DNA of 64,000 bases from Ascoidea rubescens DSM 1968. Taxonomy: Eukaryota > Ascomycota > Saccharomycetes > Ascoideales > Ascoideaceae. The notes under the pieces were generated by a model that was not told the origin of the DNA, searched no databases, and was given only the letters and a program-made list of their open reading frames with translations. A program made the position numbers and the translations under genes. Every line of letters starts with the position of its first letter. Position 1 is the stretch's first letter. The stretch is from NCBI RefSeq assembly GCF_001661345.1, contig NW_017962922.1, positions 416,040-480,039 of the forward strand, given 5' to 3'. Below are positions 42,388 to 52,470 of this stretch, piece by piece.

Positions 42388-42873
42388 ATGGCAAAGACTA
42401 AATCCACAGCCAAAAACGCAGGTAAGGAGATAAAGACCTCAAAGTCATCTTCATTCAAATCATCTTCGTCCAAACTCTCTTCATCCACTGCTTCTGCTGT
42501 TTCATCAAATACATTTAATATCTTGCACGATTTCCAAAGTTTGATTGTTATAACCTATAAGAACTACTTAAATGATTTCAATTCGAATTTGAATTTGCAA
42601 ATAATCGATACCTTTCTACTTTATTTGGTCATAATTGGAATATTAAATTTTTCTTTTGTTTTAATTCAAGGAACCTATCCATTCAATGCATTTTTATCAT
42701 CTTTTATATTATGTGTTGGCCAATTTGTTTTAACTATAAGTCTAAGATTGCAAACGTCGCTAGAAAACATTAATAACAAAATATTCAAGTTTATAAGTGT
42801 TAAGAGATCAATTGCTGATTATGTTTTCACTTCATTGATTTTGCACTTTATAGTATTTCATTTTATGAATTGA
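42388..42873 (+). CDS. OST2: Oligosaccharyltransferase subunit Ost2 (DAD1)
   Basis: Small essential subunit of the ER oligosaccharyltransferase complex that N-glycosylates nascent proteins. 161 residues with a Lys/Ser-rich cytosolic N terminus and three hydrophobic spans. DAD1-family blocks are visible: FVLIQGTYPFNAFLSSFILC, VGQFVLTISLRLQTSLENIN, SVKRSIADYVFTSLILHFIV. The chain ends at HFMN, as usual for the family. It is longer than S. cerevisiae Ost2 (130) because of the Ser-rich start. Confidence 0.94.
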   Translation: MAKTKSTAKNAGKEIKTSKSSSFKSSSSKLSSSTASAVSSNTFNILHDFQSLIVITYKNYLNDFNSNLNLQIIDTFLLYLVIIGILNFSFVLIQGTYPFNAFLSSFILCVGQFVLTISLRLQTSLENINNKIFKFISVKRSIADYVFTSLILHFIVFHFMN

Positions 42874-42935
42874 TTAATATATATTCACCAATACATATTT
42901 ACTCATATATAGATAAATAACTAAACTAAACTAAA

Positions 42936-44045
42936 CTAAACTAATTTACCTTTATTGATGACAAATCCTTCAATGGCTGATATAGCAGCATATAATCTGT
43001 TTTCTGCTTCTTGAAATACAACCGAGTTGTCACTATAAAAAACCTCATCACTGACTTCTTCTTTGTGTCTTGGTAGACAATGCATAAATATCCAATTGGA
43101 ATTGACTTTGCTTGACTTGACTAAATTTGAATTGATTTGAAGGTTTTCAAACTTTTTCAACTTTTCAAGCTTTGAGTCTTCCTCACCCATTGAAACAAAT
43201 GTATCGGTGACTAAAATATTTGAATTCAAACAACCAATTACTGGATCATTCAAAATCTCAAACTTAACATTGTTTTCCTTTGAGATTTCCTTGCCCTTTA
43301 AATAAATATCGTTATTAAATTGAATGTTTTTAGGTAAAACAACTGAGACATTAATACCGAATTTTAAACAAGCAATGGATAAATCGTTTATAACATTATT
43401 TGCGTCACCTATCCAAGTCAATTTCAATTTTCCTTTGAACGATTTTTCAACTGGATCATACAAATCGCTAAACTGTTCCTTTATAGTTAGCAAGTCAGCT
43501 ATGGATTGTAAAGGATGAAATGTATCACACAAGGAATTAATAACGGGCACTGAAGAATATTTGCATAATTCTTGGATATCGTTGTGTGAATTAACTCTTG
43601 CAAAGATACACGAAGTCATTGAGGATAGTACTTTGACGGTATCCAATAGGGATTCATTAACACCTAATTGAATATCGTTTTGATTCAAGAAAAAGGGGTG
43701 GCCACCAAAATAAACAACAGCACCTTCACTTGAGATTCTGGTTCTTGTTGATCTCTTTGTAAATAGCAAAGCTGAAGTTTTGCCCTTCAAGGCCTGATCT
43801 AGATTATTTGGAGGTAACTGATTTGATTTAATCAAATTTTTAAAATATTGTGCTCTATCGATCAAGTTGATTAACTCATTTTTCTCTAATTCTAGCATAG
43901 AAACCAAGTGACGAGGTTTGAAACCAGAGACAGTTGAAGACATTCTTAAATTGGAAAAATTATTTAATTTAGCTAGATTATTTAATTTGGCAAATTTATT
44001 AAAATTGCTAAAATTATTGAAAATTCTAAATATGGAGGAATACAT
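42936..44045 (-). CDS. ARG3: Ornithine carbamoyltransferase, with mitochondrial-type presequence
   Basis: Makes citrulline from ornithine and carbamoyl phosphate in arginine synthesis. 369 residues. The carbamoyl-phosphate loop STRTR (~98), the block GHPFFLNQNDIQLGVNES, HPLQSIADLLTI, the ornithine-binding SMGEE after VTDTFV, and the HCLPRH motif (~322) are all present. The first ~35 residues (MYSSIFRIFNNFSNFNKF and on) lack acidic residues and are rich in Phe/Asn/Lys/Leu, like a matrix-targeting sequence. S. cerevisiae Arg3 is cytosolic, whereas in many other fungi the enzyme is mitochondrial, so a mitochondrial urea-cycle arrangement is likely here. Only 62 bases separate its stop from that of OST2. 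Confidence 0.95.
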   Translation of the reverse strand: MYSSIFRIFNNFSNFNKFAKLNNLAKLNNFSNLRMSSTVSGFKPRHLVSMLELEKNELINLIDRAQYFKNLIKSNQLPPNNLDQALKGKTSALLFTKRSTRTRISSEGAVVYFGGHPFFLNQNDIQLGVNESLLDTVKVLSSMTSCIFARVNSHNDIQELCKYSSVPVINSLCDTFHPLQSIADLLTIKEQFSDLYDPVEKSFKGKLKLTWIGDANNVINDLSIACLKFGINVSVVLPKNIQFNNDIYLKGKEISKENNVKFEILNDPVIGCLNSNILVTDTFVSMGEEDSKLEKLKKFENLQINSNLVKSSKVNSNWIFMHCLPRHKEEVSDEVFYSDNSVVFQEAENRLYAAISAIEGFVINKGKLV

Positions 44046-44396
44046 GTTCTATTTAAAATTGGTTAAAAAATAGATGAAACAGATGAAATTTCGAAATTAA
44101 ATTATAAAAGACAAAAATATCTGGAAAGTTATATAATAATTGAAATCAATGAGTCATTATCTCAAGTAAATAAAAGATTTCTTATTTGCTCCAATAAAGT
44201 CGAGGAATTTTTCAGGAAAAAGAGCACAAATCGAGCGAGAAATTCGGGACGCAGATCTAGGGCATTTTGGGACATTTTAGGGACATTTCAGGAACATTTT
44301 AGGAGCACTCTAGGACGCAGGGTAATTATTTTTTTTGTTTTTTGTTTTTTGTTTGTCCAATTTGGAGAAGAAAAAACTTATTTTCAAGGAGGATTA
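44046..44396. promoter_or_regulatory. Divergent promoter of ARG3 and the mitochondrial-like gene
   Basis: About 350 bases. 44260-44325 has degenerate copies of GGGACATTTTAGG, each 10-14 bases apart. A T/GT-rich stretch precedes the next gene. No other gene seen. Confidence 0.45.
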
Positions 44397-44996
44397 ATGA
44401 ATATCAATAAGAATTATAATCAGATAACAATGCACTCCAGGAAGCTTATTCTCCAATCAATCAAAACCTCTTCTGCTAGGCCCATATTATCCGTGAGTGC
44501 GCAGAATGTTCTAGGCAAATCAATAGTCAACAGTCCCAGATGCTCTCAGTACTCCATTACGAAATTTTCCACTTTAGGTGCTGTGAGAAATAGCAGTAGT
44601 ATAAACAAAAAACCAAACCAGTCTCACAACTTAGTCCACCAAATCGATATTGAAAATATTGAGGAACCGTTTAAAGTTGACCGATTCAAGTTTTCGAACA
44701 AGGACAACGCCAGAATAGCCAATTTACTCATCAGGATAAATTCTAATGAGAAAATAAAAACCAAATATGATAGCATAATCCAGATATTGAACGAGAAGAA
44801 AATGAATCCCAGAGATGAGAATTTCAAATTGATCAAGCCATTGGGATTCTTTAAAACAGTGCAGTTTATGATGGATAAAGAGATCAAAGCAGCCTTGCAG
44901 GAACTAAAATCCGAAATGGACAAAGAAAACTTCAAGCTTGATCAAGACGAGGCTCTCAGCTTGATGGCACTTTTTACAGGAAAAAAGCTCAAATAG
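44397..44996 (+). CDS. Probable mitochondrial protein of unknown function
   Basis: 199 residues from the ATG at 44397; a second ATG at 44430 (context AACAATG) gives 188 residues beginning MHSRKLILQSIKTSSARPIL, which looks like a matrix-targeting presequence with basic and no acidic residues. The folded part (from about residue 85) is charged and mostly helical: FKFSNKDNARIANLLIRI, NEKIKTKYDSIIQILNEKK, then FKLIKPLGFFKTVQFMMDKE and DQDEALSLMALFTGKKLK at the end. I do not recognise a family. The regular amphipathic helices and the targeting start support a real gene. Confidence 0.65.
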   Translation: MNINKNYNQITMHSRKLILQSIKTSSARPILSVSAQNVLGKSIVNSPRCSQYSITKFSTLGAVRNSSSINKKPNQSHNLVHQIDIENIEEPFKVDRFKFSNKDNARIANLLIRINSNEKIKTKYDSIIQILNEKKMNPRDENFKLIKPLGFFKTVQFMMDKEIKAALQELKSEMDKENFKLDQDEALSLMALFTGKKLK

Positions 44997-45978
44997 TTGA
45001 CCAACACCTTAGCTATAACGATGAAGAAAGGCCATTTTGTAAATACAGAAAATACAGTAAATACGTTTCCAATATATGGCAACTAATTAGCTTGAAAAAC
45101 CACCTCAGTGTTCCTCTGTAACGTGACAAGGTGTCTTAGATAACGCAGTCATACGCACATCTAGTCTTGGTGCGCGTGCTGAACGGGTCTTGGCTGCTGC
45201 ACGCTGCTGGAGTAGCGTGCTGCGATTTGCTGGCCAGAACCGGCGGTGTTCAGCGAAATTCGTAAATTAACCGAGCTGGACCTAAAAAAAGTGCTCCGCA
45301 GCGCGTTTCACGGTGCTTGGTACACGCTTGTAGCACCAGCACCACAGCCAATCACAGCAGACGCATTACAAATGCACGCATTGCGATTGCGCCGTGCCAG
45401 TTCCGATGTGCGTTTGATCGTTTTGATAAAAGATGGAATTGATTGGAAACGAGATTAAATTTCAACCAAATGCGATTCAGCAGATAGAGCAGATGGAGCA
45501 GATAAAATTGGCTCTGTTGATGGAATTGATTGTGGATGGTTTTATTCCTTACGTGCATTTACATTTACATATAAAAAGCTCCCTTGAGCTCAGCTTCTTT
45601 AGACTTTGCAAACTATATTCTTTTCTTCTGTACTCCCTTTATCTCCTTTGAAATCTCATGATTTTATTTGGTTGCCAATTTCACTGAATTTCTCTTCGTT
45701 TTGTTGTTTTTTCCTCATTTTTTATTGCCTTCACTCTGCAAATCTTCCCCAAAAGAGAGTTAAGTCCGTCAACATCCGATCTACTTTATATTCTCCAACA
45801 TCTTCCACATTTTATTTCTCTTGCTTATTTCTTTTCTTTATTGTATTTCTCTTGTTTTTATTTTATACAATTACACGCACTATATATATATTTATACACT
45901 GTATTCCTTGGTTTTGATTTCCTCAAAATTCTGTCTCCAGCAATAGAATGACATCTTTCTATCCTAATAAACTATAAA
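44997..45978. promoter_or_regulatory. Upstream region of the first Zn2Cys6 gene
   Basis: About 980 bases with no supported gene. The part at 45130-45420 is GC-richer and holds TGATCGTTTTGATAA (45415-45429), which recurs exactly before the third Zn2Cys6 gene. From 45590 to the ATG it is a CT-rich leader. Confidence 0.5.
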
Positions 45979-48900
45979 ATGAGCCAAAACCAACCAAATA
46001 CTAATCCTTATGCTGGTGATGCTGATACTGACACTTCAACACAAAGCCCCACTGATTTCAAACACTTTAATGCTTCCGATGACTCTTCTAATTCAAATAT
46101 TTATAATGCTTCTTTGCACAATATACTAAACAAGAAAAAGAGAAACAGAGTCCCCTTGAACTGCTCATCTTGTAGAAAAAAAAAAATTAAATGCGATAGA
46201 TTAAGACCAACTTGTTCTTCATGTATTAAAAATAACATATCTTCCTGTCATTATTCAAACAATAACCCCCTAAGCACTTACAATATCTTAAACACAACCT
46301 CTAATTCAATCCCAATCCCAACCTCTCAAAGTGAAAATCAAGAAATTAAATTATCTTCCGATTATTCAAATGCTGCTTTAATTCCAATAGCCTGTATAAC
46401 CAATCCAAATATAAGTCCAAATTCAAACACCTTTAATTCCAAAAACTCTGATTTCAACTCTTCTAAAAATAATTATAAAAATGGTTTAAATATTTTCAAA
46501 TTGAATCCAAAAAAAAAACCTAAAAAAAATATTGATTATGATCATAATCATAATCATAATCACAATCACAATCACAATCACAATCACAATCATAATCATA
46601 ACCATAATCATAACCACAGTCATAGTCATAATATAACTAAATTGAAAAATATAATCAAAACTAAATCAATCATTAAAACAAAATTTAAAAACAAAATTAT
46701 TGCATCCAATTATAATTATAATTACATCTATAATTATAAAAGTAATCTCATTAGTAGTAATAATAATAGTAATAATAATAAAGAAACCAATAATGACACC
46801 ACCACCTGTAGCTATGATGAACTTAATTATGATGAACTTCTTAACTATGATGTTAATATTCCATTTAATACTTTTAAGAAAAAAAACATTTTTCTTCATT
46901 TTAAAAACGAGTTAAATTATTTTATATCTGGCCCTTTTACTTGGTCAAGTTCAACTCAATTTGATCCTTTTAATCAATATTTATTAACCAGTCTCAGGTT
47001 TTTTAAAGATTCTTTAAAATTCCTTAATACTAATAATAACATAATTAATAATGATAATAAAAATAATAATAACAGTAATAGCCTTTTTTATTTATTCAAT
47101 TTAATAAATCAAAATGAAAAACATAATTACTCTTTATTCGTCTCTCTATATGACAATTCATTTCAATCAAATAATAATATTCACCAAAATAAATTAACTC
47201 AAAACATTATAATTAAAATTCAATCTTTATTACCAAATTATAATCAAATACAAAAATTATTAGAGTTTTTTTTAAACAATTTATACCATTTCTTTCCTTA
47301 TGCTGATAAATCTTATTTTAATATAATAATTAAAAATTTATTTAATAATAATAATGATAAAAATCAAAATCAAAATTTAAATTTAAATATAAATAACTAT
47401 AATGATTTATTAGATTTATTAATATTGGTAATTGTATTAAGAATTTCTTATTTATCCATCTCACTACTCAATAGTGATAATTCTAATGATGGTAATTTGA
47501 TAATAATTGACCTATCATTAATTGATTTAGTTCATTCAATAATAAATTTATTCAACTTTTTTAAAAAGCCATCATTAAAATTATTACAGTTGTTATTGTA
47601 TCTAAGATCGTACTATTTCACATCAATTGAGAATAATAACGGGAGTGAACAGAATTGTTCTAATATATTATTTAATTTGATTATTCAAACATCGTATTCA
47701 ATTGGATTAAACAGAGATCCAGTCTTATCACATTTTGAAAATTTGAATTTAATCGATGAAAAGAATTATATGGATTATATTAATTATTCCAAATTTGTTG
47801 AATATAATAAATTGAATTCGATTCAGTCATGGAGAAAATTATGGTTTTCAATTTATAATTTGGATATAGATCATTGTATAATGTATGGGTCATTTTCAAT
47901 AATTGATGATAATAATTTTGATACTAAATTTCCAATTAGTAATGATAATAATGATGATGATGATGATGATAACCAGTTTTTAAAAAGTCAGTTTGAATTT
48001 AGTTTGAATAATTTAAAGCCATTTTTGAGTAAATTATTAAATATTCGAAAATCAATGAAAATCAATGAATTAAATGACAATTTTAAGGAGTTTCAAAACC
48101 AGTTTTATAAGATAGAGATTTTTGATAAGTTCAAATATTGTGATTTATTAATTAATAGAGATAAAACGTATTCAAGAGACGATTTTTTACATTTGATCAA
48201 GTATTTAAAATTGAAAAGTTTCATATATCAAATTGATTATCGGATTTTTTTATATTATGATGAAAAATTGAAATTTTACTTGCAATTCCAGGAAAATGGT
48301 TTAAAGAATAGTTTGGAAAATGAAAAGATCAGTAAAGATTATAAAATATTAGTCGATAGTTATTTTGAAAAGTTAAACAGCTGCTTCAAGAGTTCATTAG
48401 AGATTATTAATTGTTTAATTTTTTTTTTTAGTTATAAAAATGAGGAATTGAAGAATTATAATATTATATTGATACCATTGTTTTTAAATTTGGTTAGAAA
48501 TGTTATTAATATACATTTATCATTTGCCATTAGAATAATGATATTCAAGGCTATTAAGAGCGAAAAAACAAATGATTGTGATAAATTAGAAAGAAAGCTT
48601 GAATTGGATAATGATTCAATAATCTTAAGTGAAATATTTAAACAGATAATTAAGATGATAGAAAAAGTATTGAAAATATTGGAAGAGAAAAAGTTTCGAA
48701 AATATTATTGGACATTAAGAATATCAGTTATGTTTTCCTTTATACTAAAATTGATAAATAAAGATGACAAGAAGAGTGAGAGTGAAAATGAGAATCAAAA
48801 GAAGAAAGGAAAAGAAAAGGATAAAATATTTGGTTTTAAAATCACTGATATTTTTGATGTCAGAGAGTTTATAACAAAAGTGAGCGATGAAAATGAGGAA

Positions 48901-49290
48901 GCAAGCCATTTATTGAATGAATATGATTTCAAAATCCAGCAAATCTTTCCAAATCCAAAATATCATGAAGCAATGACCAAGTTCATCAGATCAAATGATA
49001 AGGGATACTACAAGGTCTATGAAACATTTTTGAAATATGAGCAGCTTGAGAGTCTTGCTGATGAGGACAAAACAGAGCCGAGAAACACCGAATTTCCCGT
49101 CGGAAGTCAAATTAAAGAGAGCAAAGCAATTTGCTTCAACGAAAGTGAGAAACATTACACACTATTCAGAGACCACAGATTGAACAAAGAGTTTCGAGTG
49201 AGTCAAAAACAGGAGGAGAAAACCCACTCAGTCAATATCAACAACGAGCTCATAGGCTTGCTTGACCACATTTCGTTCGACCAGTTATAG
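45979..49290 (+). CDS. Zn2Cys6 transcription factor, first of a tandem trio
   Basis: 1103 residues. The zinc cluster at about residues 57-92 is intact: CSSCRKKKIKCDRLRPTC then SSCIKNNISSC, spacing C-x2-C-x6-C-x6-C-x2-C-x7-C. A His-Asn dipeptide tract of about 14 repeats follows (DHNHNHNHN..., about 46541-46620). The long middle region contains fungal_trans-type blocks: NLYHFFPYADKSYFNIII, IIQTSYSIGLNRDP, SWRKLWFSIYNLDIDHC with DTKFPIS. It is a probable DNA-binding regulator; targets cannot be deduced. It is closest in its blocks to the next gene, only about 170 bases downstream, so the pair looks like a tandem duplication. No intron in the zinc cluster, unlike the third member. Confidence 0.88.
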   Translation: MSQNQPNTNPYAGDADTDTSTQSPTDFKHFNASDDSSNSNIYNASLHNILNKKKRNRVPLNCSSCRKKKIKCDRLRPTCSSCIKNNISSCHYSNNNPLSTYNILNTTSNSIPIPTSQSENQEIKLSSDYSNAALIPIACITNPNISPNSNTFNSKNSDFNSSKNNYKNGLNIFKLNPKKKPKKNIDYDHNHNHNHNHNHNHNHNHNHNHNHNHSHSHNITKLKNIIKTKSIIKTKFKNKIIASNYNYNYIYNYKSNLISSNNNSNNNKETNNDTTTCSYDELNYDELLNYDVNIPFNTFKKKNIFLHFKNELNYFISGPFTWSSSTQFDPFNQYLLTSLRFFKDSLKFLNTNNNIINNDNKNNNNSNSLFYLFNLINQNEKHNYSLFVSLYDNSFQSNNNIHQNKLTQNIIIKIQSLLPNYNQIQKLLEFFLNNLYHFFPYADKSYFNIIIKNLFNNNNDKNQNQNLNLNINNYNDLLDLLILVIVLRISYLSISLLNSDNSNDGNLIIIDLSLIDLVHSIINLFNFFKKPSLKLLQLLLYLRSYYFTSIENNNGSEQNCSNILFNLIIQTSYSIGLNRDPVLSHFENLNLIDEKNYMDYINYSKFVEYNKLNSIQSWRKLWFSIYNLDIDHCIMYGSFSIIDDNNFDTKFPISNDNNDDDDDDNQFLKSQFEFSLNNLKPFLSKLLNIRKSMKINELNDNFKEFQNQFYKIEIFDKFKYCDLLINRDKTYSRDDFLHLIKYLKLKSFIYQIDYRIFLYYDEKLKFYLQFQENGLKNSLENEKISKDYKILVDSYFEKLNSCFKSSLEIINCLIFFFSYKNEELKNYNIILIPLFLNLVRNVINIHLSFAIRIMIFKAIKSEKTNDCDKLERKLELDNDSIILSEIFKQIIKMIEKVLKILEEKKFRKYYWTLRISVMFSFILKLINKDDKKSESENENQKKKGKEKDKIFGFKITDIFDVREFITKVSDENEEASHLLNEYDFKIQQIFPNPKYHEAMTKFIRSNDKGYYKVYETFLKYEQLESLADEDKTEPRNTEFPVGSQIKESKAICFNESEKHYTLFRDHRLNKEFRVSQKQEEKTHSVNINNELIGLLDHISFDQL
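46541..46626. repeat. His-Asn coding repeat (CATAAT/CACAAT)
   Basis: In-frame hexamers CATAAT and CACAAT within the first Zn2Cys6 gene, ending in His-Ser. A possible metal-binding or disordered linker next to the zinc cluster. Confidence 0.85.
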
Positions 49291-49464
49291 GATGTAGTAA
49301 TAGCATGTTCATTTTTCGCAGTCTCTTCTGCTTTCTTTCGATCTTCGTCTTTTATTTTTGTAGCTCCTGGAGGTCGCAGCTCTTTTGTTCTTTAGGTCTT
49401 GATCTTTCGATTTCTTTCAAGAAGTCAAAAAGTCGAGTTTTCAGAGAATGAGGGAAATTGCCCA

Positions 49465-52400
49465 ATGCGGCACTACGGCCGCCTGTTGCCGGAGAGCAGC
49501 ACAAGAAGCACAAGAAGCAGCTCTTCTTTCAAGCTGTGCTGCCCAAGAGGTATGAGCCTGCCCCCACACAAGAAGAAAAAGGGCAGGGTGGCTACCAGCT
49601 GCCAGAGATTCCACGAAAAGAAGATCAAGTGCAATCAAGCCAGACCTGTCTGTGACCAGTGTCTCAGGACCCAACATGCCAGGGGAAGCCTGGTTCGATG
49701 CCACTATGTCCAACCTGCTTCCTCTGCTTCTTCTGCTGCCACGAAGCCTAGTGGTACTGGTGTTCTGGGTTCTGTGATCAGTGACCACTACCTCAATGCT
49801 GCTGCTGTTCCCATAGGCTGCTTGGTTCTGTCGCCAAATCTAGCCAGCACTCGCCCAATGTACTCGAGCTATAAAAATGGTGTCAATGTGTTTAGATTGG
49901 ACTCACAGTCCTTCAAGCCAGAGAGCGAGCAGAATGAAAAGGATAAAAATGAGAAAGAGAAATTGCAGCAAGGGTTTTCAAACGCATACATGTATTCAAT
50001 TAACGATAAAGATACTCTTAACTATAATCATGAAACCTGTGATTCAAAATCCGAATTATCTTTATTAAATATTGATTACAGCGATATATTAAATTATGAT
50101 GAAACCCATCCATTTTCGTTTTATATTAAAAAAAACATTCCTATTTTGACAAAAAAAAACAAGGGGAAGATGAGCATGGCAGGTTTATTCAGTTGGGAAA
50201 ATTTGGTTTCTTGTGATTTGTATTATATGTATTTAAAGGAAAATCTAAAATACTTGAAGAAGTTTTTAATCAAAAATCAAGATGTAATATTGGATTCTAA
50301 ACCGGAAAAAATTAGTAAATTAGATAAAAAGAAATTGAAAATCAAATTATTTTCAATTTTAAATGACAATGACAATGACAATGATCATGATTATGATTAT
50401 GATAATGATAATTTTAAAAAGAAAATTGACCAAAAGGAAGAATTTAATGAAATTTTTTTTAAATTGATTGAAGTGAAAAAAAAGCAAAATCATTTAAAGA
50501 TTAATTTCTATGATATTTATGACAGTCTTAATGATAGTAAAATTAATGACAATGATTATGATTGTGAAAATAAGTATAAAGACATTGATATTGATATTGG
50601 TATTGATTTTAAAAAAATTGAGGAAAAATTGCCTAAATTAAAGGAAATACAGTTATTGTTGGATTATTTTCTTGAGGAGTTGTATTATTTTCTTCCATAT
50701 ATTGAAAAGAAACAACTTCAAGATATCATAAAGAACTTTTCATTAAATAACCAATTGAGTTTGAGCAGTTTAGGTAAGTTAGGTAAGATTAATAGAAGAA
50801 ATAAATTGGATAAGTTTGATAAATTACTAGATTTAATGATATTAATAATTATAATAATGATATCATATTTAAACATGCAATTGAACCAAAATAGCCGAAT
50901 CAATGAAATTAAGGTAAACAATGCAGTGATCGATATTGTTTATTTGATTTTGAATAAATTTCAAATCATCAATTTGATATCAGTTAAATTAATCCAGTTA
51001 CTATTGTATATCAGAAGTTTTTTTTTCATGTCAAGGGAAGACGGGAATGGTGGTGATCAAAGTGAGAGCAATATAATAATGAGTATAATCATTAGGATGA
51101 GTTATTTATTGGGTATGAATCGGGATGAAGTGAGTTGTAATACGATTGAAATGAGGAAAATATGGTATATAATTTATAATCTTGATATTGAGCATTGTAT
51201 CAATTACGGGTCGATATTATTGATTGATGATATTTCATTTAATACCAAGATGCCTAGATATATCAGTGAGCAAGGGAGAGACATGAATGAAGAAAAGTAT
51301 TATGAGTTTTTGAAAAGACAAATTGAGTTTAAAGAGAAAGATTTGATGCCATTTTTAAAAAAGATTAGTAATATTAAAGAGAACTTTTGCATTGACGAGA
51401 TAAATAAAGAGTTTGGGGAGTATAAGGAAAAGTTTAAAGAGAACGAAAAATTCCAGGAAATAGATAATTGTTGTAATTATCAGTTTGAGTCATTTGAAGA
51501 AAAGTTGTATTTAATAGAATATGTCCAGATCAAGGGATTTAATTACCACGTTAATTATAAGATTTTTTTGCATTATGAAGAAAAGTTGCTATATTATTTG
51601 AAATACAAGGTGAAGGAAGAACTGAAAGAGAATTGTGATAGTATTGAGGATAAAAGCAAATTTGATGAGGAAGTTAAAAAGTTGATTGAAATCAATTTTC
51701 AAGAGTTTAAAAACTGTTTAGTTGACTCACTAAAAATTCGAGATCTATTCAACCATTTTTTTGGTGATTATGACAACGCAGACAATGATAGAAATAAAGA
51801 AGAAGCTTATTGTGTATTGATACCTATATTCTTTGGCATAATCAAAAATGCTCTAAATTTCCAGATTTCTGTTGGAATTCGAGTTTTGTTGATTACAGAT
51901 AGAGTAAGTCGTAGTGACAGCCACAACAGCACAATGGAAGAGGTTAAGAATAAGTTAGAGGAGATAATGAAGGAGGTTCTTAAAGTGGTTAGGGGGTTTT
52001 TAAAAGTTATAAAGAATGGAATCTTTAAGGACTACTACTCGGGAATTCGAATATCGATGGGATATTCCATTATGCTCAAGATGTTAAGCAATAGCAACGT
52101 TGGCGAAAAGGGGATTCGGCACATTTTGGGGACCAAGTTCGACAACTTTTTGGATACACGAGCGTTGTTGGAAACAGGCAGAGAGAAGGAATTGGTGAAG
52201 GAATACGACGTGGCGGTGAAGAGGGTGTTGCCGCAGATGCCGTGGCTGGAGCTGCTTGTGCTGGATTTGCTGCCTGAGAGGGTGGTGCACGTGTATCGCG
52301 AGCACGCCCCCGGAACACACAGCACGCACGCGCAGCACACGCAGCACAACCCTCGCGCGCACGAGCCGACGCTCGAACAGCTCCGGCAGCAGTTTCTTTA

Positions 52401-52470
52401 TAACAACATCGAGAGCGTCAGCGTTGACGACGAAACCGCGCTCTTGGCGGCGCTTACATGCATGTTTTAG
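49465..52470 (+). CDS. Zn2Cys6-family regulator with a degenerate zinc cluster, second of the trio
   Basis: 1001 residues from the ATG at 49465 (another in-frame ATG at 49552). The zinc cluster reads SCQRFHEKKIKCNQARPVC then DQCLRTQHARGSLVRC. The second Cys of the normal CxxC is Phe, and the last loop is 12 residues. Fungal_trans blocks parallel those of the first gene: ELYYFLPYIEKKQLQDII, RMSYLLGMNRDEV, EMRKIWYIIYNLDIEHC, NTKMPRY. Both ends (about 49465-49900 and 52190-52470) are GC-rich with CTG and GCC codons, while the middle is AT-rich like its neighbours. The C terminus has a His/Thr/Gln stretch (GTHSTHAQHTQHNPRAH). Without Cys2 it should bind zinc poorly, so it may act without direct DNA binding, or may be losing function; the frame is otherwise intact. 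Confidence 0.82.
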   Translation: MRHYGRLLPESSTRSTRSSSSFKLCCPRGMSLPPHKKKKGRVATSCQRFHEKKIKCNQARPVCDQCLRTQHARGSLVRCHYVQPASSASSAATKPSGTGVLGSVISDHYLNAAAVPIGCLVLSPNLASTRPMYSSYKNGVNVFRLDSQSFKPESEQNEKDKNEKEKLQQGFSNAYMYSINDKDTLNYNHETCDSKSELSLLNIDYSDILNYDETHPFSFYIKKNIPILTKKNKGKMSMAGLFSWENLVSCDLYYMYLKENLKYLKKFLIKNQDVILDSKPEKISKLDKKKLKIKLFSILNDNDNDNDHDYDYDNDNFKKKIDQKEEFNEIFFKLIEVKKKQNHLKINFYDIYDSLNDSKINDNDYDCENKYKDIDIDIGIDFKKIEEKLPKLKEIQLLLDYFLEELYYFLPYIEKKQLQDIIKNFSLNNQLSLSSLGKLGKINRRNKLDKFDKLLDLMILIIIIMISYLNMQLNQNSRINEIKVNNAVIDIVYLILNKFQIINLISVKLIQLLLYIRSFFFMSREDGNGGDQSESNIIMSIIIRMSYLLGMNRDEVSCNTIEMRKIWYIIYNLDIEHCINYGSILLIDDISFNTKMPRYISEQGRDMNEEKYYEFLKRQIEFKEKDLMPFLKKISNIKENFCIDEINKEFGEYKEKFKENEKFQEIDNCCNYQFESFEEKLYLIEYVQIKGFNYHVNYKIFLHYEEKLLYYLKYKVKEELKENCDSIEDKSKFDEEVKKLIEINFQEFKNCLVDSLKIRDLFNHFFGDYDNADNDRNKEEAYCVLIPIFFGIIKNALNFQISVGIRVLLITDRVSRSDSHNSTMEEVKNKLEEIMKEVLKVVRGFLKVIKNGIFKDYYSGIRISMGYSIMLKMLSNSNVGEKGIRHILGTKFDNFLDTRALLETGREKELVKEYDVAVKRVLPQMPWLELLVLDLLPERVVHVYREHAPGTHSTHAQHTQHNPRAHEPTLEQLRQQFLYNNIESVSVDDETALLAALTCMF

